Assembly (NCBI GenBank): GCA_009785215.1
Contig: WQWU01000003.1
Location: forward strand, 17,680-81,679
DNA: 64,000 bases
DNA from: Treponema sp.
GTDB taxonomy: Bacteria > Spirochaetota > Spirochaetia > Treponematales > Breznakiellaceae
Reading direction: 5' to 3'
How positions within the stretch are numbered: position 1 is the first letter of the stretch; each line of letters begins with the position of its first letter. The notes under the pieces are model-generated. The model ran no database searches. It had not been told where the DNA came from and worked only from the letters and a program-made list of their open reading frames with translations. The translations under genes and the position numbers were made by a program. This document shows, piece after piece, positions 1-8,741 of this stretch.

Positions 1-460
1 GAGATTATTGAGATAGTCGAGCATATAGAAGAAGAGGAATTTGAGGAAATAATCGAAATAGTTGAAGCGGAAGAAGAGGAAGAGTTCGAAGAAATCATTG
101 TAATAGTCGAACTTATCGAAGAAGAGGAGTTCGAGGAAATTATTGAACTGGTTGAAGCGGAGGAAGAAGAAGAGTTCGAAGAAATTATTGAAATAGTCGA
201 GCATATAGAAGAAGAGGAATTTGAAGAAATCATTGAGATAGTCGAAGTGATTGAAGAAGAGGAATTTGAGGAAATAATAGAAATAGTTGAAGCAGAGGAA
301 GAAGAATTCGAAGAAATCATTGAGATTGTCGAAGTGATTGAAGAAGAGGAATTCGAGGAAATAATTGAACTTGTTGAAGTGATAGAAGAGGAACTTGAAG
401 AAATAATTGAGATAGTCGAGGTGATTGAAGAAGAGGAACTCGAAGAAATAATAGAGTTAG
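1..460 (+). repeat. Coding tandem repeat, about 45-bp period (15 aa)
   Basis: Repeated gaagaagaggaatttgaggaaataatygaaatagtygaa units. Confidence 0.85.
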
Positions 461-867
461 CGGAACACAGGCAGGAATTGGTACCTGTAGAAGCATCTGA
501 ATTAACTCCTTCTGAAAGGTCAAATGTCACCATTAACCCGGAAGATATTATCCCCGGTATTGTGTCAACTACACCACAGGAATCAACACCTGCCGATTCT
601 TCGGCTGAACCGGCTTTTTCAATTCGTACAATCCCCAGGCTGGAACGCGGTTTATACTATGTACAAATTGCCTCATTAACCGAAGACCTTGTTGAAAATA
701 CCATAAAGAAAATAGATTTAAGATACGATCCTGTAATCTTTAAAGACAAAGACAGGGACAGGTATCAAATTCTTATAGGACCGTTAAATCAGGGTGAAAG
801 CGCCGCTATCCGTTCCCGCTTTATAAGTTTTGGCTATAGAGACGCTTTTGTAAGGCGCGGCACCTGA
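1..867 (+). CDS. Partial CDS (5' end outside window): Glu-rich tandem-repeat protein with C-terminal SPOR-like domain
   Basis: Frame is open from base 1; about 10 units of a 15-aa repeat (VIEEEEFEEIIEIVE-like), then a linker and a SPOR-like end (GLYYVQIASL...YQILIGPLNQGESAAIRSRFISFGYRDAFV). Confidence 0.8.
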   Translation, partial: EIIEIVEHIEEEEFEEIIEIVEAEEEEEFEEIIVIVELIEEEEFEEIIELVEAEEEEEFEEIIEIVEHIEEEEFEEIIEIVEVIEEEEFEEIIEIVEAEEEEFEEIIEIVEVIEEEEFEEIIELVEVIEEELEEIIEIVEVIEEEELEEIIELAEHRQELVPVEASELTPSERSNVTINPEDIIPGIVSTTPQESTPADSSAEPAFSIRTIPRLERGLYYVQIASLTEDLVENTIKKIDLRYDPVIFKDKDRDRYQILIGPLNQGESAAIRSRFISFGYRDAFVRRGT

Positions 868-916
868 TTTTCATACTTGACAAAGTTGGGAAATTTATTC
901 AAATTTAAGAATAGAT

Positions 917-989
917 GGTGGATATAGCTCAGGGGTAGAGTGCAAGATTGTGGTTCTTGCTGTCGCGGGTTCAAATCCCGTTATCCACC
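917..989 (+). tRNA. tRNA-His (GTG)
   Basis: Acceptor GTGGATA/TATCCAC with G-1 and C73; anticodon arm CAAGA-TTGTGGT-TCTTG; T-arm GCGGGTTCAAATCCCGT. Confidence 0.93.
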
Positions 990-1015
990 CGAATAAATTG
1001 ACAAATTAGGGTTTT

Positions 1016-1089
1016 GCGTTCGTAGCTCACCTGGATAGAGTACCAGACTTCGAATCTGGTGGTAGCAGGTTCGAGTCCTGCCGGACGCG
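1016..1089 (+). tRNA. tRNA-Arg (TCG)
   Basis: Acceptor GCGTTCG/CGGACGC (one mismatch/wobble); anticodon arm CCAGA-CTTCGAA-TCTGG; T-loop GGTTCGAGTCC. Confidence 0.92.
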
Positions 1090-1186
1090 GTTTTTACTAA
1101 AATATCAGTATTTTTGATACTTTTTACCATAAAATGTGTTATAATCAGTATATAGGTTTCAGAAATTGACTTTTTAGGGTATAAAA

Positions 1187-4100
1187 GTGTCATTTTTTAT
1201 TAAAAAGAACGGGATTATTACTATTCCCGGTTCAATGTATATAAAACTCCTCGTTTTTCTGTCACTTATTACTATGTCTGTCATTATCGTAAGGCCAATA
1301 CAGGCGGTTTTAATTTCTGTAATGCAGCAAATCAGAAGCGAATTCATAGAAAAAGCAGAAGAAATTATAAAATTGGATATTCGCTATTCTTCATTGCGTC
1401 CGTCTTTTTTCGGGACAATTGACATAAGAAACTTAAGACTTATAAATAACAAGGGGTCCCCCCATGACGCCCTGCTTTCCATCTCACGCGTAAGAATACA
1501 TTTTTCCATACGTGAATTATTGCTGCGAAAAAAAACATTTATACATACTTTTCAGATAGATCGTCCTGTGCTTAGTATTGACACAAAAAGAGATAAAGAT
1601 GTTCTGGAGCATCTGTCATCTTTAATTAATAATCAATATACCGCGATAGAAGTTTTACAGCTAATTTCTGAATTCCTGCCGGAAAACGCTGATTACCTTA
1701 TAAGACAATGCAGTTTATCCTTTACAAACGGTGATACAGTTTACAAAGCAGACGAAATGAATCTAAACGCATGGGGAAACAACGGCGATATTTTTTTGGC
1801 GGGAAGATTTAACGCGCAGGTTAGTCATTCAGGTATTACTGTAAAAACAAATATCGGTATAGACGCGTCTTTTTCTGATAATTTTGAAGACAGTAAAGCT
1901 GATATAACAACATATTCACTTTCAATATCCGGTAAAGACAGCATAAATCCCCTTGTTACTGTCTCCCCGTTTAATGCGGCAGTCTTGTTAAAAGATCGTA
2001 TATTAAGCCTGACCCCCGGGATAACACTTGATAAAAAAGAAGATAATCTTAATTATTCATTTAGTTATAATCTGGAAACAGGGGATTTATACGCCAATTT
2101 TAATTTAGATAATTTTAAGCCCGCAGAAAAACTTGCTTTTTCAGATCAATTAAAAGACGCGCGCCATTTACTGCAATTACAGATAACAGGAAATTCATGG
2201 TTTAAACAGAATGACGGCTCTATGGAATACAGCGTTAATTTTTCCGGTATTAACCGTTCTTCCCGCATCGCCGATAATTTTTTGATTAATGTTCATGGAA
2301 ATGATAAATCTGTCACTTTAAATAATATTCTTATTAATTCCAATACAACTGCCAATTTCTTTCAGGGAAGATTTCAGGCAAACGGCAGTATTGAATTTGC
2401 AAATGATACAAACAGCTTTATAAAGCCAAGAGGAACAATTTCTTTTAATAATTTCAGCCTGACAGGGAAAGAAAGCGTAAACGCTTTTTTTAATGTAACA
2501 AATCATAACAGAGAAATCAGAATATCAAGCAGCAAAGCGGATATAGCAAAAACACAATTAAATGATCTTAATATAACTATATATCCTACCCAAAGAGATT
2601 TAGCTGTTTCTTTATCCGGCATCTTTAACAATGACGGCGCTATTCATCTTGATTCCGTCATAAACAGCACAGCAGGGGCATCCCCGGGAGGTCTGGAAGC
2701 ATCCTTGGTTTTTGATTCTGTTTCATTTTATGATATTTCTGAACTTTTCCGCCCGTATACAGATTATTTTAATCTGCCATTAAGCGCGCCCCTTAAGGAA
2801 ACCTTATTGGATGCAGAAATATTTCTTTCTACAGATTTTAACAGCATAGTTTTTAATGCTCCCAACATTAAAATAAAAAACAATGAAACAATCGGAACAT
2901 TGTCCGTATCAGGAACAGATCGCCAGGTAACAATAAGCGAAGGTATTTTTAATATTGGAGACAATGATTTTAATTTATCCGCAAATCTTGTATACGCGAA
3001 TCCTATGGATCTTGTTTTTAATTTTAACGCCAGTTATCTTGACCTGTCCTGGCAGCTTGAAGGGCAGATTTTTGACAAAACTACTCTTATTATCCGCGAT
3101 CCAAACGGACTTAACATGTACGGAAGTTTGTCAAATAACAAAACAGCATCGGGCTACATAGAAGGCATTAATTTTCCAATTCTTGCCGATTTTCTTAATG
3201 AACGTACAAATCAAATACGCACGCAGATTGTTTATTTAAATTTTTATATTTCTCTTCGTTACAGTTCAATCGATTCCTGGACACTTAATGTTAATCATTT
3301 TACAGCGCGTGAACAAAACGCTCTTAATAACGCTGAATTTTTAAGAATTTCAGGAGAAGCCAATCAGGACGGAGCAAGTTTCAGGGATTTTGTTTTTAGC
3401 GATTTTGTCGGAATGCTTGCGGGAAGCGTTGATTTTTCCTGGGATAATGATTTTTCGTATATTGAGTTTTTGGTAAATATAACAGACGGACGGGACGGGG
3501 GAGAAACATATTTTCTGGAAGGTGTTTTAAAAGACGAAAATATTAACATAAACGCGTCCATTAACAAAATGCATTTTAACAGGTTTATAAAAGAAACAAG
3601 ACCAATGCTCTTAAGCGCCGACGCTTCTTTTTCCTGGGATTCAATTGATTCATTTAACGCGGATGTAAACATTTCCTCATTCGATGCAAAAATGGGAGAT
3701 AATTCAATTAAGGCATCCGGTAAAATTAACATAAGCGATGATGAAATAAGATTAAATAATCTTTATTTTGATTTTGGCGAATTAAAAACAATTGTTCCCT
3801 TATTTCAGTTAAACAGAACTAAAGGCAATACATCAGGTTATGCTGATGTAAACGGAATAATATTTGAAAGAAAAATAGACACGAATATCAGCATTGAGGC
3901 TAATTTCGGTCAAACTGATTCATGGCTGGATTTGGGGCGCGCGCTGAATGTTTTTAACGGTGTATTCAGAATAGACAATATGAAATATGACGGAGATGAC
4001 TTTGAATCTATTGTTTTTTTAGTTTCAGGAGACAGGGGCGCGTTATCAGTATCAGGCGGCATAAGAAATATGCTTCGCCTTGAAATGGACAGAGACGGCA

Positions 4101-5659
4101 ATTTTTTCGCAGGTTTATCCGCTCCGTTTCCTATCAGATGTTCAATCATGGGCACTTTTAAAAACGGTTATATAGACGCCCGCTGCAATAATTTCTTTGT
4201 AGATTTGGCGGCTATCTGGTCTTCGCTTGTTTCAGTTCCGGAATTTATAATCAGCGCAGGCTACATTACAGGAAGCGTAGACATACGCGGACCATTGTTA
4301 AATCCGGAATTTTTCGGCACAGGCAGAGGTTCAAGTTTTCGTTTTAAAGTTCCGGATTATATCCCGGAAGATTTAAGACCTGTTCCGTTTAATGTCCAGG
4401 CAGAGGGAAATGTTATGACTTTTGGACCTGTTGTTGCCGGAGTAGGCAACGGCGGCGGAATCGTAAACGGATATTTTATTTTTGAAAACTGGATACCAAA
4501 AAACATCGGGATTGAAATTTCTGTGCCCCATGATATTCCGATTCCCTATGATTTTAATGTATACGGATTTTTGGCAAGCGGAGATGCCAGCGGCGATTTA
4601 TATTTAACAGTAGATCTTATAAATGAAATACTGGAAGTAGGAGGAGATCTTGTAACAACCAATGCCAATTTAGGCATTAACATGGAAGAAATAATGGAGG
4701 ACAGAGATTTTGCTTCAGAAGTTGTAAAACTATACGCGATTGTGGATTTTAAAATAACAGCAGGTCCTACGGTAGAATTTATCTGGCCAAGTACAAGCCC
4801 CATTTTAAGAATAAATCCTGAAATGGGTACAGCTATCCACATTACAGCCGATAATCGGGCAGGACAGTATTCTTTTAACAGCAATGTAAGAATACGTTCC
4901 GGTGAAATTTACTATATGGACAGAAGTTTTTATATACGCCAGGGGTCAATTGTTTTTAATGAAAATGAAAACAAATTTGATCCGATTTTCAGCGCCAGAG
5001 CCGAAATCCGCGACCGCGCTGAATCGGGGCCTGTGACATTATCGCTTGTTGTAGAAAATCAGCCTTTACTCAGTTTTGAACCCCGTTTTGAAGCAAGACC
5101 CAGCCTTACACAGCTTGAAATATATTCAATTTTGGGGCAAAATGTGAACAGTATACAGGGGTATGAAAATGCGGATATGCGCTTTTTGATTACCTCTACT
5201 ACTGATATTCTAACCCAGGTTATAGCTGCATCGGATTTATTCGGTCAATTTACCTTTTTAAGGCAATTTGAACGTCATGTAAGGGACTTTTTAGGGTTGG
5301 ATATGTTTACAATAAGAACCAGAATACTGCAAAATGCGGTAGTTACTGGCGCTACAGGGGGATTTGCGCGGACCGACGGAAGAAATGTCGCAAGAGGTAA
5401 CCGATTTGGTAACTATTTTGACAATACAACTGTTTTTGTAGGTAAATACATCGGTAAGGATATGTTTATTCAGGGTATGCTTACAATGAGATACGATGAA
5501 AACAGCGCTTTATTCGGAGGTTTAAGGTTTGAACCTGATATTGGAATAGAATTACAGAGTCCTTTTATCAATATCAGATGGGATTTTTTCCCATACAACC
5601 CGCAGAATTGGTGGGTAAACGATAATTCAATTACTCTAAGCTGGAGTAAGTCATTTTAG
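1187..5659 (+). CDS. tamB: TamB-like translocation/assembly module protein (DUF490)
   Basis: 1490 aa, N-terminal membrane anchor, beta-rich repeats, C-terminal TamB domain; directly upstream of bamA. Confidence 0.85.
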   Translation: MSFFIKKNGIITIPGSMYIKLLVFLSLITMSVIIVRPIQAVLISVMQQIRSEFIEKAEEIIKLDIRYSSLRPSFFGTIDIRNLRLINNKGSPHDALLSISRVRIHFSIRELLLRKKTFIHTFQIDRPVLSIDTKRDKDVLEHLSSLINNQYTAIEVLQLISEFLPENADYLIRQCSLSFTNGDTVYKADEMNLNAWGNNGDIFLAGRFNAQVSHSGITVKTNIGIDASFSDNFEDSKADITTYSLSISGKDSINPLVTVSPFNAAVLLKDRILSLTPGITLDKKEDNLNYSFSYNLETGDLYANFNLDNFKPAEKLAFSDQLKDARHLLQLQITGNSWFKQNDGSMEYSVNFSGINRSSRIADNFLINVHGNDKSVTLNNILINSNTTANFFQGRFQANGSIEFANDTNSFIKPRGTISFNNFSLTGKESVNAFFNVTNHNREIRISSSKADIAKTQLNDLNITIYPTQRDLAVSLSGIFNNDGAIHLDSVINSTAGASPGGLEASLVFDSVSFYDISELFRPYTDYFNLPLSAPLKETLLDAEIFLSTDFNSIVFNAPNIKIKNNETIGTLSVSGTDRQVTISEGIFNIGDNDFNLSANLVYANPMDLVFNFNASYLDLSWQLEGQIFDKTTLIIRDPNGLNMYGSLSNNKTASGYIEGINFPILADFLNERTNQIRTQIVYLNFYISLRYSSIDSWTLNVNHFTAREQNALNNAEFLRISGEANQDGASFRDFVFSDFVGMLAGSVDFSWDNDFSYIEFLVNITDGRDGGETYFLEGVLKDENININASINKMHFNRFIKETRPMLLSADASFSWDSIDSFNADVNISSFDAKMGDNSIKASGKINISDDEIRLNNLYFDFGELKTIVPLFQLNRTKGNTSGYADVNGIIFERKIDTNISIEANFGQTDSWLDLGRALNVFNGVFRIDNMKYDGDDFESIVFLVSGDRGALSVSGGIRNMLRLEMDRDGNFFAGLSAPFPIRCSIMGTFKNGYIDARCNNFFVDLAAIWSSLVSVPEFIISAGYITGSVDIRGPLLNPEFFGTGRGSSFRFKVPDYIPEDLRPVPFNVQAEGNVMTFGPVVAGVGNGGGIVNGYFIFENWIPKNIGIEISVPHDIPIPYDFNVYGFLASGDASGDLYLTVDLINEILEVGGDLVTTNANLGINMEEIMEDRDFASEVVKLYAIVDFKITAGPTVEFIWPSTSPILRINPEMGTAIHITADNRAGQYSFNSNVRIRSGEIYYMDRSFYIRQGSIVFNENENKFDPIFSARAEIRDRAESGPVTLSLVVENQPLLSFEPRFEARPSLTQLEIYSILGQNVNSIQGYENADMRFLITSTTDILTQVIAASDLFGQFTFLRQFERHVRDFLGLDMFTIRTRILQNAVVTGATGGFARTDGRNVARGNRFGNYFDNTTVFVGKYIGKDMFIQGMLTMRYDENSALFGGLRFEPDIGIELQSPFINIRWDFFPYNPQNWWVNDNSITLSWSKSF

Positions 5660-5667
5660 GAGTTTTA

Positions 5668-8199
5668 ATGAAATTTAGAGTTTTTGCTTTATTATTGTTC
5701 CTGCCGGCAGTTTTTGCTTTTTCGCAGGATACAGATAATGCTGATGATTGGTTTCAGGGAAAGCCAATCAGGGATATTGTATTTTCCGGGCTTAAAAATA
5801 TATCTCCGTCGGAACTGGACGGATTGATGCAGCCTTTTAAAGGACGCGCCTTTAACGACAGTATTTTCTGGGAAATAACGGGAAGGCTGTATGCGCTTGA
5901 ATATTTTGATAGTATTGAATCTTCCACTCACCGCGCGAATCAGGCAGGCACAGAGGTAGTAATAAGATTTACCGTCTCAGAAAGACCCGTAATAGGAAGA
6001 ATTAGCTTTGTTGGAAATTCAGGCATAAGACGTCATGAATTGATGGATGTTATCATTTCCAAAGTAAGCGATGTTTATAATCTTGCAAAAGTCCGCATTG
6101 ATACAGAAGCAATTATAAACAAATATCTGGAAAAAGGTTATCCCAATGCTACTGTTACAACAACTGAAATACAATCAAGTGACACATCTATTTCGCTGAT
6201 TTTTAACATTGACGAAGGCGATAAAATAACCATATCAAGAATTGAGTTTCAGGGGAATAACAGATTTACAAATAACGCCCTAAGAGGCCAGCTTTCGTTA
6301 AAAGCAAAATCGCTTCTTAATGACGGCGCTTTTCAGGAAGCGAAACTTTTGGCGGACAGGGAAGCCATAACAAGATATTATCATGATCGCGGATACATTG
6401 ACATGTTTATCCGGGACGTAATCCAGACTGCGGAAAGTGATGATAAAGGAACCAATATGGTTCTTGTCTTCATGATAGAAGAAGGCAATGAATTTAAATT
6501 TGACGGCATAACATTTGAGGGCAATGTTATTTTTAAAACAGAACAGCTTCAAAAACTTGTATATTCCAAAGTAGGCGATATCGTTAACATGACGCGTCTT
6601 GAAATGGATATGCAGCGCGTTGCCGACCTTTATTTTGAAAACGGATATATTTTTAATTTAATAACAAGAACTCAGAATAAGGATGATCATAATCTTACGC
6701 TTTCTTACGCGGTTCATATCGTGGAAAGAAGCCGCGCATACATAGAAAATGTAATAATAATTGGTAATGAAAAGACAAAAACCAATGTTATTTTAAGGGA
6801 AATCCCCCTGGAACCCGGAGATGTTTTTTCCAAAACCAAAGTCATGGAAGCCATGAGAAATCTTTTTAACCTTCAGTATTTTTCCATGATAATTCCGGAT
6901 ACACTTCCTGGCAGCACAGAAAACATGATGGATTTGGTTTTTACCTTTGAAGAACAGGCTACTACAGACATTCAGTTTGGACTTACATTCTCCGGCAGCG
7001 CAGACCCTGACTCTTTTCCAATATCAGGGTTATTCAAATGGCATGACAGAAATTTCTTTGGAACCGGAAATGAACTTGGAGCGGAATTAAATTCATCCAT
7101 CGTTGACTCAACTTCGTTTTCATTAAATTATCTGCATCGCTGGGTATTCGGTCTTCCTCTTTCTCTTGGCATCGATTTTACCTTTAACCATACAATACGT
7201 CTTGCATTAATGAATAATCAGTCTCCGTTATTTTTCGGCAATGAAGATTATGCTTTCCCGGACGGATTCAAATCTTATGAAGAGTTCAGGGCAAGAAACT
7301 ATACTCCTACAAGAGATTTCCTTATGGATTACAGAAATTTCTATTTATCCGTAGGGTTTTCTACAGGTTACCGCTGGTCAACGTTCATGGGGATTTTGGG
7401 AATCAGCGGAGGAGTGCGTTTTGGATGGGAAATGAATGAATATGACGCAGACCTCTACAGACCCTTTGATCCTGTTTTAAGAGCGGGAAACAATTCATGG
7501 ATGCCAAGAAATTCATTCTGGCTTACATTTACGCTAGATCAGCGTGATATTTTCTATGATCCAAGCAGGGGTTTTTATTTATACGACCGCATAGCTTTCT
7601 TTGGCTTTTTGGACAGCGAACGTGAACATTTTATGCGCAATGATTTAAAAGTGCAGTATTATCATACATTGTTTAATTTTCAAATAACAGATAAATGGAG
7701 CTTTAAATGCGTATTGGCAATGCACGCAGGATTGTCAATGATATTCAATCAGCCGTTCAGAGGCGATCCTTTACAGCCGGATATCTCCCGCCAGAATATG
7801 CTTTCGATAGACGGTATGTTTATAGGAAGAGGCTGGAATGAATTCAACGACAAAGGATACGTGCTTTTTGAAAGCTGGGTAGAGCTGCGCTTCCCGATAG
7901 TTTACGGCATTTTGGCTTTGGATTTATTTTTTGACTCAGCTGCGAAAGAAGAAAAAGCAGGCTCTTATTTTGGACGTAACATAGAAGGAAGACCTAATTT
8001 TACAATCGAGAGATTTAGGTTTAGTTTCGGCGGCGGATTAAGATTTACAATACCTCAATTCCCAATCCGTTTAAGCCTTGCTAAAGGTTTCACAATTGAA
8101 GACGGCAATATAGTATGGAAAACCGGCAGTATATTTAATAGTGCCAATACGCCCGGTAAGGGACTGGATCTTGTAGTTTCATTTGCAATATCATATTAG
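5668..8199 (+). CDS. bamA: Outer membrane protein assembly factor BamA (POTRA + Omp85 barrel)
   Basis: 843 aa, signal peptide, POTRA repeats, C-terminal barrel. Confidence 0.92.
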   Translation: MKFRVFALLLFLPAVFAFSQDTDNADDWFQGKPIRDIVFSGLKNISPSELDGLMQPFKGRAFNDSIFWEITGRLYALEYFDSIESSTHRANQAGTEVVIRFTVSERPVIGRISFVGNSGIRRHELMDVIISKVSDVYNLAKVRIDTEAIINKYLEKGYPNATVTTTEIQSSDTSISLIFNIDEGDKITISRIEFQGNNRFTNNALRGQLSLKAKSLLNDGAFQEAKLLADREAITRYYHDRGYIDMFIRDVIQTAESDDKGTNMVLVFMIEEGNEFKFDGITFEGNVIFKTEQLQKLVYSKVGDIVNMTRLEMDMQRVADLYFENGYIFNLITRTQNKDDHNLTLSYAVHIVERSRAYIENVIIIGNEKTKTNVILREIPLEPGDVFSKTKVMEAMRNLFNLQYFSMIIPDTLPGSTENMMDLVFTFEEQATTDIQFGLTFSGSADPDSFPISGLFKWHDRNFFGTGNELGAELNSSIVDSTSFSLNYLHRWVFGLPLSLGIDFTFNHTIRLALMNNQSPLFFGNEDYAFPDGFKSYEEFRARNYTPTRDFLMDYRNFYLSVGFSTGYRWSTFMGILGISGGVRFGWEMNEYDADLYRPFDPVLRAGNNSWMPRNSFWLTFTLDQRDIFYDPSRGFYLYDRIAFFGFLDSEREHFMRNDLKVQYYHTLFNFQITDKWSFKCVLAMHAGLSMIFNQPFRGDPLQPDISRQNMLSIDGMFIGRGWNEFNDKGYVLFESWVELRFPIVYGILALDLFFDSAAKEEKAGSYFGRNIEGRPNFTIERFRFSFGGGLRFTIPQFPIRLSLAKGFTIEDGNIVWKTGSIFNSANTPGKGLDLVVSFAISY

Positions 8200-8207
8200 G
8201 AGTTGTT

Positions 8208-8738
8208 ATGTTTAAGCGTGTTTTATTGTTATTTTTAATTGTTTTTTCATGCGCAGGATTTGCTTTTTCCCAGCAAATAACAAGGTTTGCGGTAGTAGAC
8301 ATGCCGCGTGTTTATAACGCGTTTTTCCGTGAATCAAGGGCTGTAAGAGAATACGAAGAACGTCATGCGAGAGTTTTAAGTGATATTCAAAGATATACGC
8401 AGGAAATACAGGCACTAAGAGGAAGGCACGCGGAAGCTGTATTGCAGGATAATCAGTCTGAAGCTCTAAGGCTGGAAAGCCAGATTACAAGAAGAACAGA
8501 ATTCTTAAGAGAATTTCATCAGATAAGAATTGCGGAACTTGAAGAACAAAGAAATCGCCTGATGCAATCATCTTCGTATTGGACACAATTACAGGAAGAA
8601 ATAAGATTTTTTGCGGAAAGCGAAGGATACAGTATGGTTTTGAATTTAAAAGATAATCCAAGCATTATTTGGTACAGCCATACTGTAGATATAACGGATA
8701 AATTGATTCAAAGCATGCAATCAAGATCAAGAAATTAG
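8208..8738 (+). CDS. skp: OmpH/Skp family periplasmic chaperone
   Basis: Signal peptide, coiled coil, position after bamA. Confidence 0.85.
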   Translation: MFKRVLLLFLIVFSCAGFAFSQQITRFAVVDMPRVYNAFFRESRAVREYEERHARVLSDIQRYTQEIQALRGRHAEAVLQDNQSEALRLESQITRRTEFLREFHQIRIAELEEQRNRLMQSSSYWTQLQEEIRFFAESEGYSMVLNLKDNPSIIWYSHTVDITDKLIQSMQSRSRN

Positions 8739-8741
8739 AAC

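Noticed and set aside
317-523. 68-aa - strand ORF
   Set aside because: Antisense of the Glu-rich coding repeat; low complexity, no independent support.
1114-1145. TTGATA...TATAAT promoter upstream of tamB
   Set aside because: Spacing is 20 bp, outside the usual 16-18 range; not enough to call.
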